The position numbers and the translations under genes are program-made. A stretch of 57,263 nucleotides of DNA from a virus: positions 1 to 57,263 of the IMG/VR virus record IMGVR_UViG_3300034156_000030. One strand, given 5' to 3'. Shown in pieces: positions 15,592 to 22,983 of this stretch. Numbering within the stretch: position 1 is the stretch's first letter; each line of letters starts with the position of its first letter. The notes under the pieces are model-generated. The model made no database searches. It was not told the DNA's origin and was given only the letters and a program-made list of their open reading frames with translations.

Positions 15592-15605
15592 TATATATGC
15601 ACTCC

Positions 15606-16214
15606 TTAAGCTTTATTTTTCTGGCTCTCTAAAAATTCTTTTGTAGTAAATTCACCAAATTTTTCTTTCAACCATTTTTCCTGTGATTTGATTATAGCAT
15701 TAGCTAATTTATCGTCCAGTGGTTGTTTGTTCAGAAAATATTCTTCTAAAGGTTTACCATCTAAATAAGAAGTGGGTCTACCCAACTCATCAGCTTTTAA
15801 TCCATTTGTTGGGCAAGTTTGCCATAATCTTTTAGGAGCATCGTACGTATCATCTCCACCAACTTCCTGAATTACTACTATTTCTTCACCAGATGTCGGT
15901 GAGTTGTATATGTATATAACATCACCAATCATATTTTTTTCTTTATGTATTACTCGCTGTCCGATTTCAGTAGGTGTTGTAGTGTCAAGAGTGTTAAAAT
16001 AATTTATAACATCCTGACACATTACCTCTTCTTCAAATATAGTATTTAATGCCTCACCATTAGGAGACAGAATATATTTTCTTTCTATTACCTTTTGGTA
16101 CATATGTCCATCTTTGTAGAAGCATAAAACAAAAACTGCTGGGTTTGGATATTTTGGAGTATAATGTGTCTGCTCAATTTTAATACCCATACCCAATACG
16201 TTTAAAATATTCAT
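15606..16214 (-). CDS. Unknown phage protein
   Basis: 202 residues, ATG after AAGGAGATGAATTATT. The first 70 residues are beta-rich (AVFVLCFYKDGHMYQKVIER), the middle holds ERVIHKEKNMIGDVIYIYNS-type strands that may form a small SH3-like barrel, and the C-terminus is helical and lysine-rich (NAIIKSQEKWLKEKFGEFTT). I do not recognise the family. It is the largest member of the small-gene block between thyX and the DUF6353-like gene. Confidence 0.75.
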   Translation of the reverse strand: MNILNVLGMGIKIEQTHYTPKYPNPAVFVLCFYKDGHMYQKVIERKYILSPNGEALNTIFEEEVMCQDVINYFNTLDTTTPTEIGQRVIHKEKNMIGDVIYIYNSPTSGEEIVVIQEVGGDDTYDAPKRLWQTCPTNGLKADELGRPTSYLDGKPLEEYFLNKQPLDDKLANAIIKSQEKWLKEKFGEFTTKEFLESQKNKA

Positions 16215-16231
16215 AATAATTCATCTCCTTT

Positions 16232-16468
16232 TTATTTATCCCAATCATCTATTATGATGTCAAAACCACAAGATTGTAATATTTTCGTTGACTCTTCATA
16301 AGTTTTACCATAAAAAGTGTGAGTAGACAAATAGTGATGTCCATTCCAATTTTTAAATTCCAAATCATTTTTAGGATGAATCCAACCACATCCATCTTTG
16401 ATTTCAAGGATATGTGTTTCTGATTCGCACTCAGATAATTCTTCCCAATTATGTATTATTTTAGGCAT
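16232..16468 (-). CDS. Small phage protein, unknown
   Basis: 78 residues from the ATG at 16468, which follows AGAGGTTATT; an upstream in-frame ATG at 16483 has no suitable site. The sequence is Trp/His-rich (NWEELSECES, CGWIHPKNDLEFKNWNGHHY) and acidic. The 5' end overlaps the CSD-like gene by 13 nt, a sign of translational coupling. Function unknown. Confidence 0.68.
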   Translation of the reverse strand: MPKIIHNWEELSECESETHILEIKDGCGWIHPKNDLEFKNWNGHHYLSTHTFYGKTYEESTKILQSCGFDIIIDDWDK

Positions 16469-16668
16469 AATAACCTCTTCCAAAAGCTAGAGCGTTTAAT
16501 ATTAATAGCAGTATCAAAAGTAAACATTCTCGGCTCAATATCAAATTCAACATTATTACCGTTTCTTAATTTAGGATAATCTTTGATGTTAAAATCAAAT
16601 ATGGTACCTTCGATTGTTTGTATATAAGCAAAATCTTTACTCACTATACATACTTTACCATTACTCAT
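16456..16668 (-). CDS. Cold-shock-like OB-fold protein
   Basis: 70 residues from the ATG at 16668 (GGAGTG eight nt upstream). GKVCIVSKDFAYIQTIEG, TIFDFNIKDYPKLRNGNNVEF and DTAINIK follow the cold-shock order (GxVK...GF.FI...DVFVH...L..GxxVEF...AxNV), although the aromatic RNA-binding motifs are weak. A small nucleic-acid-binding OB-fold is the most likely reading. The C-terminus is basic (KRSSFWKRLLCLK). Confidence 0.55.
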   Translation of the reverse strand: MSNGKVCIVSKDFAYIQTIEGTIFDFNIKDYPKLRNGNNVEFDIEPRMFTFDTAINIKRSSFWKRLLCLK

Positions 16669-16699
16669 ATTAAACACTCCATTCTTTTTAATTTAGATA

Positions 16700-17317
16700 T
16701 TAAATATCATCAAAAACTATGGGTATAATACTTCTAAGAAGAGATAAAGCCATATCTGCAACTTCTCTCATTTGAGGATGTGCTGTTTGAGCAGTTCTTA
16801 ATTTAAAGAAATGTCTCCATTCACGAACATTACCAGTAACGATAATCTCAGTTTTAAGACTATTAGGAAGAACAGACCTGGCTTCTTGAGGTGAAGCACC
16901 AGCTTTAAGTAAGGCTAAATATGATTTTTCTGCATCATTCATAGCACTAAGCCAAGTGTAATACATTTGATCGGTTCTAATATTCCAGAACAACGGCTCA
17001 ATAACAGATATCTCATCTTGTTTTCCATAGTTGCAATATCTTGTAGATTCCTGTGCGAAACTGAAAAGACGATGTCTAACAATTTCATGTGATACACCAC
17101 GGTCACAAATGAATTTAATTGATATGCTAGGTGCATGTTCGATCATGGCTTCATGACCTCTATCTATTAATGTCTTAACAAATTTAAGAGCTGAATCATT
17201 TGTTATTTTATCCTCAGATTTGTAACATATGCGACCAGCCTTCTCAATGGCTTTAAGTACATCCATACCATTAAGGTCAGGATTCATCAGTTCAATAGAT
17301 GCTTTAACAATATTCAT
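16700..17317 (-). CDS. thyX: Flavin-dependent thymidylate synthase ThyX
   Basis: 205 residues. RHRLFSFAQESTRYCNY (81-97) is the ThyX signature RHRxxSxxxxSxRY; N-terminal EKAGRICYKSED and C-terminal WRHFFKLRTAQTAHPQMRE (flavin/dUMP-binding) complete the fold. ThyX methylates dUMP to dTMP with methylenetetrahydrofolate and reduced flavin, supplying dTTP for phage DNA. The ATG follows AGGAGGAATAAATA. It has its own consensus promoter 30-60 nt upstream, unlike the other phage genes here, so it may be read early by the host polymerase. Confidence 0.95.
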   Translation of the reverse strand: MNIVKASIELMNPDLNGMDVLKAIEKAGRICYKSEDKITNDSALKFVKTLIDRGHEAMIEHAPSISIKFICDRGVSHEIVRHRLFSFAQESTRYCNYGKQDEISVIEPLFWNIRTDQMYYTWLSAMNDAEKSYLALLKAGASPQEARSVLPNSLKTEIIVTGNVREWRHFFKLRTAQTAHPQMREVADMALSLLRSIIPIVFDDI

Positions 17318-17346
17318 TATTTATTCCTCCTAAAATTATCAACCTG

Positions 17347-17375
17347 AATATAATAACTATATCAATTATTGTCAA
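17347..17375 (-). promoter_or_regulatory. Sigma-70/A-type promoter of thyX
   Basis: Minus strand: TTGACA (17375-17370), 17-nt spacer, TATATT (17352-17347), 30 nt before the thyX ATG. The -35 hexamer is a perfect consensus match and the -10 differs at one position, contrasting with the YTCGC promoter boxes elsewhere. Confidence 0.7.
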
Positions 17376-17390
17376 TTTATCTTACTTATG

Positions 17391-17636
17391 TTAACTCTGT
17401 TCAATCACGGCGTCAAGTATTGTTTGTATATCTTTTGATATTATTTTTCTTTTAGTTACAGATATTTTCGCATTAATTTTGTTTAATATATTAATAGTCA
17501 TCAATTTTGCTACCATCTCTGTATCTATTTTACTATCATTTTTTGGAAATCTTATATTCTGTTCGCGATTACACTCTGGGCATAAATCTGTAGTAAATAC
17601 ACATCCACAGACATCACATGTTTTAGTTCGTTCCAT
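17391..17636 (-). CDS. Small zinc-ribbon protein
   Basis: 81 residues, ATG after AAGGAGGAATATATA. TCDVCGCVFTTDLCPEC provides two CxxC pairs 10 residues apart, a rubredoxin-like zinc knuckle at the N-terminus. The rest is a basic helix (NILNKINAKISVTKRKIISKD). Probably a nucleic-acid or protein adaptor; function unknown. Confidence 0.75.
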   Translation of the reverse strand: MERTKTCDVCGCVFTTDLCPECNREQNIRFPKNDSKIDTEMVAKLMTINILNKINAKISVTKRKIISKDIQTILDAVIEQS

Positions 17637-17686
17637 TATATATTCCTCCTTAAATTAAAATTGTTATCTTTTGTATATTAAATATA

Positions 17687-18355
17687 CTAATCTAATAATT
17701 GAGTCTTAGGTAGATTCAGTAAATATCCAGACCTTACTCTCTGTACGCTGGCGCTACGCAAATCAGTCCATCCGTACTTATTGTCCGTGAAGTCGCTGTT
17801 AATTCCCACTAACTCATACAAATCAGCAACAGTTGCTTGTTGATAATCAATGGTTAAATCTACAAGATGAGCTAATACCTCTTCAGCTTCGCCCCTGTTT
17901 TCAAGTATAATCTCATCAAAGTCATGTTTAGCTCTTCCGCTCCGTGTCATTTCTCTTCCACCACGGTCTCTATCTTTTCTATCTCTGGAATCATAGTAAT
18001 CTCCATAACTAGTACGACTATTACTCATTCCACCTCGTCTAGAAGAATTTCGACCACGTTGAGTCCCATATAAAAGCATTTCAAGTCCGCCACCAATCAT
18101 ATCATTTATTAATGCTTTTGCAGCCGGAACGAGCACATCATGAAAAATATAACTACCAACACTTTGTGTATCGTCGCCTAGAAAGGTCTCAGCCAATCTT
18201 TTACCAAAACCTCTTTTTTGTTTCTTAACAACACCGGTTATAATTTTCTCAACTTTTTTGTCTTCCACTTTTGATTGCGTGGATTCTCTTCTAGATGTCC
18301 TAGAATTAGAAGGGAAATTATTAGTTCTGATTATTTCTTTCTCGCTGTCTCCCAC
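17687..18355 (-). CDS. Basic phage protein with a C-terminal domain shared with 18614-18979
   Basis: 222 residues, GTG start after GGGGGAATAATT. Lys/Arg/Ser-rich N-terminus, then GKRLAETFLGDDTQSVGSYI and an amphipathic segment (FHDVLVPAAKALINDMIGGG), an RGG/RS-like low-complexity stretch (RGRNSSRRGGMSNSR, RDRKDRDRGGRE), and a folded C-terminal domain of about 75 residues (DFDEIILENRGEAEEVLAHL ... LYELVGINSDFTDNKYGWTD). I recognise the whole arrangement from phages of Gram-positive hosts; it is often called structural, without proof. The same C-terminal domain ends the membrane protein at 18614-18979. Confidence 0.78.
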   Translation of the reverse strand: MGDSEKEIIRTNNFPSNSRTSRRESTQSKVEDKKVEKIITGVVKKQKRGFGKRLAETFLGDDTQSVGSYIFHDVLVPAAKALINDMIGGGLEMLLYGTQRGRNSSRRGGMSNSRTSYGDYYDSRDRKDRDRGGREMTRSGRAKHDFDEIILENRGEAEEVLAHLVDLTIDYQQATVADLYELVGINSDFTDNKYGWTDLRSASVQRVRSGYLLNLPKTQLLD

Positions 18356-18357
18356 AA

Positions 18358-18522
18358 TTATTCCCCCTTCTTTTTAGAGTCTTTTTCTTTTCTTGACAAC
18401 CTACAAGAAGCGCATCTTTTGTATAGTTCTAAACCTTTATTAAAAAGCCAATTCGCCTCTTTAGAAGTAGTAGTGAATGCTTGTTTACAATCCTTACATT
18501 TACAACTAATATTTGCATCCAT
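18358..18522 (-). CDS. Small zinc-binding protein
   Basis: 54 residues from the ATG at 18522 after AAAGGAGAAATCACC. CKCKDCKQAF and RCASCR give two CxxC pairs about 27 residues apart, the spacing of small bacterial zinc-ribbon (zf-trcl-like) proteins. Basic C-terminus (RKEKDSKKKGE). Its stop lies 3 nt before the next start, so the two genes are coupled. Function unknown. Confidence 0.72.
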   Translation of the reverse strand: MDANISCKCKDCKQAFTTTSKEANWLFNKGLELYKRCASCRLSRKEKDSKKKGE

Positions 18523-18613
18523 GGTGATTTCTCCTTTCAATTTATGATGTTTAAGATTTAAGCCCTGAAATATACACATTTGTTTTACATTTATTCAATC
18601 AACTGTTAAAACA

Positions 18614-18979
18614 TTATTTAAACCAGTTTGGTTGACCTACCCGAAGTAAATAACCTTCTTTATGATGTGTTATTCTTATATGTAAAATATTAGTCCATCC
18701 ATATTTATGATATTCAAATTTAGTTGAGGTACCAACCATATCTGATAAATCAGCTAATGTTACTACACCATACTCTAATAAACAATTTTGCATTGAGTCT
18801 ATAACTTTTTCGGCATCTGCTCGCTCAGCAAACATTATGTCATAGTTATTATCGGAAGTTTTTACAACAACATCAAGCATTTTCTTCATTTGACATGTTA
18901 TTATTTTACGAGTAACATATATACCAATAAATGTTGATATAAGACAAATAAGAACTAAATTAATAATACTAATAAACAT
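18614..18979 (-). CDS. Membrane-anchored paralogue of the 17687-18355 C-terminal domain
   Basis: 121 residues from the ATG at 18979 (AAAGGAGAAATCACC). Residues 2-24 (FISIINLVLICLISTFIGIYV) form a transmembrane anchor; the rest (DIMFAERADAEKVIDSMQNC ... LADLSDMVGTSTKFEYHKYG WTN) aligns with the C-terminal domain of the basic protein downstream. The leaders of this gene and of the 18358-18522 gene are identical for about 20 nt, so recombination or duplication at the leader is likely. Function unknown. Confidence 0.74.
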   Translation of the reverse strand: MFISIINLVLICLISTFIGIYVTRKIITCQMKKMLDVVVKTSDNNYDIMFAERADAEKVIDSMQNCLLEYGVVTLADLSDMVGTSTKFEYHKYGWTNILHIRITHHKEGYLLRVGQPNWFK

Positions 18980-19009
18980 GGTGATTTCTCCTTTCAACTT
19001 TACGGTGAA

Positions 19010-19040
19010 AAAGAAAGAGACCTAAGCCTCTTCTTTATAT
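19010..19040 (-). terminator. Terminator with the stop codon in its loop
   Basis: AAGAAGAGGC-TTAG-GTCTCTTTCTT on the minus strand, followed by TTT. The stop codon TAG of the 19022-19360 gene forms the loop. The next ribosome site follows 8-10 nt after the U-run, so some read-through must feed the genes beyond. Confidence 0.6.
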
Positions 19041-19360
19041 ACCATTTCTAATCCACTATCTTTTAAATCTTCTTTGATTTTTTCTTTTGTTTCATCTGAA
19101 AGTTCATCATTATCTTCTGTAAACACACTTAACACTTTAGCTATTCTGTCTATAGTATTTCCAAATTCGTTCTTGGCTGCATTAGCAGCTAAACCCGCCA
19201 CAAAAAAACTTCCTACAGCTACGCATACTTTATTTAATGTCTTTGCGTCTACTGGTGTTGTTGTTTTGATTAAGTTTACTGTTACTGCTCCAATTCCTAC
19301 TGAAATTACTAGTCCTCCAATTAGCTTTACTGCCATTGTTCCTGTTTTTATCTTATCCAT
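19022..19360 (-). CDS. Small membrane protein under a private promoter
   Basis: 112 residues from the ATG at 19360, nine nt after AAAGG (leader AAAGGATGATTATT). Two hydrophobic segments (LIGGLVISVGIGAVTVNLI and VCVAVGSFFVAGLAANAA) and an acidic C-terminal tail (EDNDELSDETKEKIKEDLKD). The promoter box at 19388-19413 is about 21 nt before it and a terminator surrounds its stop codon, so it is a one-gene unit. Function unknown; membrane location is clear. Confidence 0.75.
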   Translation of the reverse strand: MDKIKTGTMAVKLIGGLVISVGIGAVTVNLIKTTTPVDAKTLNKVCVAVGSFFVAGLAANAAKNEFGNTIDRIAKVLSVFTEDNDELSDETKEKIKEDLKDSGLEMVYKEEA

Positions 19361-19387
19361 AATAATCATCCTTTCGATTTTATTTTC

Positions 19388-19413
19388 ATTATAGGACAAG
19401 TTATTGGCGCGAG
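19388..19413 (-). promoter_or_regulatory. YTCGC-N15-TATAAT promoter box, copy 2
   Basis: Minus strand: CTCGC (19413-19409), 15 nt, TATAAT (19393-19388) then GAAAA. The upstream half overlaps the last codons of the 28-residue membrane peptide (TCG CGC CAA TAA). Drives the 19022-19360 gene with a leader of about 21 nt. Confidence 0.62.
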
Positions 19414-19487
19414 TTATTTATGAGACGAACATAAAAACCAAACAATATACTTATTATTAAAAGAATACAACCTTGTTGATATGACAT
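19401..19487 (-). CDS. 28-residue membrane peptide
   Basis: Starts at the ATG 9-10 nt after AGAAAGGA, just behind the nrdD stop. Sequence in brief: SYQQGC, a hydrophobic stretch ILLIISILFGFYV, then RLINNSRQ. A single-pass micropeptide. A longer in-frame extension from 19634 lies wholly inside nrdD and is not credible. Function unknown. Confidence 0.6.
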   Translation of the reverse strand: MSYQQGCILLIISILFGFYVRLINNSRQ

Positions 19488-19506
19488 AAATATGTTCCTT
19501 TCTAAT

Positions 19507-21288
19507 TTATATTTTATAAGTTTTTCTGTCTTTGAATTCTTGTTGTTTACCATCATTCCAATTTTGTACTGGGCGATAGTAACCTGTAATACGGCTGAAT
19601 ATTTCTGTTTTTCTACCACATGTAGGACACACATCTACTTCTCCATTTAAGTATCCGTGCGAAGAGCAAATAGAATATGTAGGTGATAACGTAAAATATG
19701 GTAGTTTATAATTCTCAGCTACCTTTTTTACTATACCTGCTGCAGTTTGCCAATCAGGAAGTTTCTCACCAACAAAACCATGAAATACAGTTCCTGAAGT
19801 ATACAGGATTTGAAGGTCGTCTTGTATTTCAAGAGCATCAAACATGTTGTCTGTATATCCAACTGGAAGATTACTAGAGTTGGTATAATACGGCGTAATT
19901 TCTTCTCTAGCATTGAATATATTATCAGTCACAATATCTGGGTATAATGTCTTGTCTTTTTTGGCAAATCGATAAGCAGTAGATTCGGCAGGGGTAGCTT
20001 CTAGATTATACAAGTCACCATATTGTTCCTGGTAATCACTTAATCTCAAACGAATGTGATTTAGTATATCCTTAGCAAAGTCTTGACTAACCGCATTGTG
20101 TAATGTCTTACCAATCCAATTAGCATTCAAACATGCTTCATTTATCCCAACAACACCTATTGTCGAGAAATGATGGTCAAAAGAGCCAAGATATCTTTTT
20201 GTGTATGGATATAATCCAATATTCAAAAGTTTAGTGATATACTCTCTTTTGAGTTTAAGAGACCTGGCGGAAATATCAAGTAATACATCGAGTCGTCCAT
20301 AGAAGTCTTTTTCGTCTTTAGCCAGATATGCAATTCTTGGAATATTCACAGTTACAACACCAACTGAACCAGTTGATTCACCAGAGCCAAAGAAGCCACC
20401 AGATTTTTTACGCAATTCTCTAAGGTCTAATCTTAATCTACAGCACATCGAACGAACATCACTTGGGTCCATATCTGAGTTGATATAGTTAGAAAAATAT
20501 GGCGTTCCATATTTAGCAGTCATTTCAAAGAGAAGACCGTTATTTTCAGTGTCAGACCAATCAAATTCTTTTGTGATGGAATATGTTGGTATAGGATATT
20601 GAAATCCTCGTCCATTAGCATCGCCCTCTAACATAATTTCAAGGAAGGCTTTATTAACCAAGTTCATTTCTTGCTGACAATCTTTATATTTGAAGTCCAT
20701 TTGGAATCCACCAACCATAGCAGGAAGTTCAGATAAATCTTTTGGTACAACCCAATCTAATGTTATATTACAGAAAGGCGATTGAGTTCCCCAACGAGAT
20801 GGAGTATTTATTCCAAATATGAACGATTGTATGCATTGTTTTACATCTTTATAAGACATATTATCAACCTTAACAAAAGGCGCCAAATATGTATCAAAAG
20901 AAGAGAATGCTTGTGCTCCAGCCCATTCATTTTGCATTATTCCAATAAAGTTAACCATCTGATTACACAAAGTAAAAAGATGTTTAGCAGGTGCGGATGA
21001 TATTTTACAATCTACTCCGCCTACGCCTTCTTGAATAATTTGCATCAAACTCCATCCAGCACAATATCCAGTTAACATTGATAAATCGTGCAAATGAATA
21101 TCAGCCTTTTTATGAGCGTCGGCAATTTCTTTATCATATACTTTAGAGAGCCAGAATTCTTTAGTTATCTCTCCAGAATTTGAGATTATGAGTCCACCTA
21201 TAGAATAGTTGACAGTGCTGTTTTCTTTAACATTCCAACTGCTTCTATCGATGTAATCTTCTATCAACTTAATGTTTCTTATATTCAT
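19507..21288 (-). CDS. nrdD: Anaerobic ribonucleoside-triphosphate reductase NrdD
   Basis: 593 residues from the ATG at 21288 (GGAGGTTTCT). It holds the NrdD core (DIHLHDLSMLTGYCAGWSL, SMCCRLRLDLREL active-site region). The C-terminus has the zinc site (CSSHGYLNGEVDVCPTCG) and the glycyl-radical motif SRITGYYRPV. It converts NTPs to dNTPs anaerobically with a glycyl radical made by NrdG. It starts directly with the catalytic part, so the N-terminal ATP-cone of about 100 residues seen in bacterial NrdD is absent and activity control by dATP would be lost. Located two genes after nrdG, with a 38-residue gene between them. Implies an anaerobic or facultative host. Confidence 0.95.
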   Translation of the reverse strand: MNIRNIKLIEDYIDRSSWNVKENSTVNYSIGGLIISNSGEITKEFWLSKVYDKEIADAHKKADIHLHDLSMLTGYCAGWSLMQIIQEGVGGVDCKISSAPAKHLFTLCNQMVNFIGIMQNEWAGAQAFSSFDTYLAPFVKVDNMSYKDVKQCIQSFIFGINTPSRWGTQSPFCNITLDWVVPKDLSELPAMVGGFQMDFKYKDCQQEMNLVNKAFLEIMLEGDANGRGFQYPIPTYSITKEFDWSDTENNGLLFEMTAKYGTPYFSNYINSDMDPSDVRSMCCRLRLDLRELRKKSGGFFGSGESTGSVGVVTVNIPRIAYLAKDEKDFYGRLDVLLDISARSLKLKREYITKLLNIGLYPYTKRYLGSFDHHFSTIGVVGINEACLNANWIGKTLHNAVSQDFAKDILNHIRLRLSDYQEQYGDLYNLEATPAESTAYRFAKKDKTLYPDIVTDNIFNAREEITPYYTNSSNLPVGYTDNMFDALEIQDDLQILYTSGTVFHGFVGEKLPDWQTAAGIVKKVAENYKLPYFTLSPTYSICSSHGYLNGEVDVCPTCGRKTEIFSRITGYYRPVQNWNDGKQQEFKDRKTYKI

Positions 21289-21308
21289 AGAAACCTCCAA
21301 TATATAAT

Positions 21309-21425
21309 TTACTTGTTAAAAGTTGTATCATATGCTAAAATCCATTCAGTTTGTGAATCATGATTGATAAACAATCTTTTTGGGATAGTATACCATTTAA
21401 TATATATAAAATATATTGTGTTCAT
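21309..21425 (-). CDS. 38-residue protein between nrdG and nrdD
   Basis: The ATG overlaps the TGA of nrdG (ATGA) and sits 6 nt after GAAAGG, a coupled start. Sequence begins NTIYFIYIKWYTIPKR and continues DSQTEWILAYDTTFNK, rich in aromatic residues. Conserved coupling between the two reductase genes suggests an accessory role, but none is known to me. Confidence 0.62.
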   Translation of the reverse strand: MNTIYFIYIKWYTIPKRLFINHDSQTEWILAYDTTFNK

Positions 21426-21862
21426 ATCAATCCTTTCTCTATTTTTATTATTTGTTGGTTGCTACTACCATACATTTTACCAGTTATTATATTATTAATT
21501 TCAAATTTACCATCAACAATATAATCAACCATATTAGCTAATTCTGTATGTTTTATATCTTTATATTTAAAACCTGTATAAATCCATACATTTAAATGTT
21601 TAGGTAGAAGTTTTAAAAGTTCTATACACTTATCTTGCTGAAAGAAAGGATCACCTCCGGATAGAGTTATACCATCTAAGTAAGTATATTTTTTTATGTC
21701 GTCTAGAAGTTCCTGTGTTGATATCTCTTTACCACCATTAAAATTCCATGAGTCTGGATTCTGACACCCGTCACAATGATGTCTACATCCCTGACAAAAT
21801 ATGACATAGCGAGTTCCATAACCATTAATAAATGAGCAATTTAATGTTCCTGCTATTCTCAT
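21422..21862 (-). CDS. nrdG: NrdD-activating radical SAM protein NrdG
   Basis: 146 residues. FCQGCRHHCDGC contains CxxxCxxC (C26, C30, C33), which binds the 4Fe-4S cluster; ITLSGGDPFFQ is the SAM-binding GGE-like motif (here GGD). It generates the glycyl radical on NrdD using S-adenosylmethionine. Length is normal for the family. The start is the ATG after AGGTTAGGTTAATC; its stop overlaps the next ORF. Gene order (nrdG then nrdD) is reversed relative to most bacterial operons, which is usual in phages. Confidence 0.93.
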   Translation of the reverse strand: MRIAGTLNCSFINGYGTRYVIFCQGCRHHCDGCQNPDSWNFNGGKEISTQELLDDIKKYTYLDGITLSGGDPFFQQDKCIELLKLLPKHLNVWIYTGFKYKDIKHTELANMVDYIVDGKFEINNIITGKMYGSSNQQIIKIEKGLI

Positions 21863-21864
21863 GA

Positions 21865-22386
21865 TTAACCTAACCTTTTATTTTTTAATTTTTGTTTTAA
21901 TTTCTTTAATTGTTTATCTTTATACATTAAAATATCAGCCTCAAACATAGCAAAGCCAATAGTTTCGTTTGCTGTTTTATGTGTAGTTCCTATTGCAGCT
22001 TCTGAAAATATGTGAAATATCGGTGATACACTGAACACTAAGAATTCATCTCCTCCTAATCTAAATACTAATTCCGAAGTTAATTGTAACGTGTCAGCAA
22101 TGTCTCTTATCAGTATATCACCAGCCTGATGACCTTCTAAATCATTAATTTGCTTTAATCCGTTAATATCAATAATAGAAACATACATATCCATATTATC
22201 ATATTTATTACGGAATTCTTCCAACATATTTCTATTGTATACACCAGTTAATTTATCAGTAAAAGCAAGTTTATAAAGTTCGTCTTTAGTTTTATCAACA
22301 TACGTAGATGTTAAAACAAAAGTTGGCTTGTTAAATAGAACTTTGTAGAGAATACTTTTAAACAATGATAATACAGATTTTAACAT
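21865..22386 (-). CDS. GGDEF-domain protein (putative diguanylate cyclase)
   Basis: 173 residues, ATG after AAGGGGAGATTATA. Residues 1-35 form a hydrophobic, basic N-terminus (LKSVLSLFKSILYKVLFNK) that may associate with the membrane. A full GGDEF domain follows: DKLTGVYNR (44-52), DINGLKQIND (73-82, metal-binding D73), RLGGDEF (109-115), a strand AIGTTHKTANETI and ADILMYKDK. The catalytic GGDEF is intact and the upstream inhibitory RxxD site is missing. The predicted reaction is 2 GTP to c-di-GMP. It could alter host signalling or provide a decoy for defence systems that use cyclic dinucleotides; both are inference. It is encoded next to nrdG. Confidence 0.85.
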   Translation of the reverse strand: MLKSVLSLFKSILYKVLFNKPTFVLTSTYVDKTKDELYKLAFTDKLTGVYNRNMLEEFRNKYDNMDMYVSIIDINGLKQINDLEGHQAGDILIRDIADTLQLTSELVFRLGGDEFLVFSVSPIFHIFSEAAIGTTHKTANETIGFAMFEADILMYKDKQLKKLKQKLKNKRLG

Positions 22387-22408
22387 TATAATCTCCCCTT
22401 TTTTGTAA

Positions 22409-22446
22409 AAAAGAGAAGATGCTTAAATCTCTTTAAACATCTTTCT
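22409..22446 (-). terminator. Repeated hairpin with U-run before a ribosome site, copy A
   Basis: Minus strand AAGATGTTTAAA-GAGA-TTTAAGCATCTT followed by CTCTTTTTT, an almost perfect 12-bp stem. Seventeen nt later the GGDEF gene's ribosome site begins. A near-identical copy lies at 22653-22691. It reads as a terminator or attenuator, or an RNA processing site. Confidence 0.55.
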
Positions 22447-22459
22447 TGGTTAATGGTTA

Positions 22460-22630
22460 CTACAGTGAATACATATTTTTGCAATAGCAACGATGTGAAT
22501 AATTTGCTTCCTTTATTTTTTGTCTGGCCTCTGCTCTTTTAACTTGCCTAGATTTGGGTCTCAAGAAAACCACAACAGGATGAAATAGGAATTTAAAATA
22601 CTTAATAAACCTTTTAATCAATTCAATCAT
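22460..22630 (-). CDS. Small basic membrane-associated protein
   Basis: 56 residues from the ATG at 22630, eight nt after AAAGGTGG; the GTG upstream overlaps the ribosome site. IELIKRFIKYFKFLFHPVVVFL is an amphipathic/hydrophobic helix, followed by a strongly basic tail (RPKSRQVKRAEARQKIKE) and CYCKNMY. Flanked on both sides by copies of the hairpin element. Function unknown. Confidence 0.62.
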   Translation of the reverse strand: MIELIKRFIKYFKFLFHPVVVFLRPKSRQVKRAEARQKIKEANYSHRCYCKNMYSL

Positions 22631-22652
22631 TAGGATTACCACCTTTCAACTT

Positions 22653-22691
22653 AAAAAGAGAAGATGCTTAAATTTCTTTAAACATCTTTCT
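22653..22691 (-). terminator. Repeated hairpin with U-run before a ribosome site, copy B
   Basis: Same 12-bp stem as copy A (AAGATGTTTAAA...TTTAAGCATCTT, one base difference in 37), followed by CTCTTTTTAAGTTGAAAGG. It ends the unit with the 22707-22922 gene and directly precedes the ribosome site of the 22460-22630 gene. Confidence 0.55.
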
Positions 22692-22706
22692 GATTGATAG
22701 TTTCAA

Positions 22707-22922
22707 TTATGGATTTACTACATCACTTATGGTTTTCAAGCCATCTGTTAATTCTTCCGGATTTAAATCTTCAACCAATTCAAGGAGCTGTTCTTTACTG
22801 TTGTTTCTCAGGGTTACTATTACCGCTATTCCTGCTACCACACCAGCAACTATTAAAGTTCCTTTGATGATTGTTGATTTATTATCTCCTACAAATTTAC
22901 CAAACATGCTTTTTTCTTTCAT
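22707..22922 (-). CDS. Small membrane protein under a private promoter
   Basis: 71 residues from the ATG at 22922, nine nt after AAAGG (leader AAAGGATGATCATC). TIIKGTLIVAGVVAGIAVIV is the transmembrane segment; an acidic C-terminal helix (EQLLELVEDLNPEELTDGL) follows. Promoter box 22954-22979 gives a leader of about 25 nt; hairpin copy B follows the stop. Design matches the 19022-19360 gene. Function unknown. Confidence 0.74.
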   Translation of the reverse strand: MKEKSMFGKFVGDNKSTIIKGTLIVAGVVAGIAVIVTLRNNSKEQLLELVEDLNPEELTDGLKTISDVVNP

Positions 22923-22953
22923 GATGATCATCCTTTCAATTTTTATTATCTTC

Positions 22954-22979
22954 ATTATAGTCCTTGTATTTTTTGCGAG
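22954..22979 (-). promoter_or_regulatory. YTCGC-N15-TATAAT promoter box, copy 3
   Basis: Minus strand: CTCGC (22979-22975), 15 nt, TATAAT (22959-22954) then GAAGA. It stands 5 nt beyond the stop of the HAD fusion gene and serves the 22707-22922 gene. Confidence 0.62.
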
Positions 22980-22983
22980 TTAA

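Noticed and set aside
19401-19634. 77-codon frame ending with the 28-residue membrane peptide
   Set aside because: The first 49 codons lie inside nrdD in another frame; a good ribosome site selects the short form.
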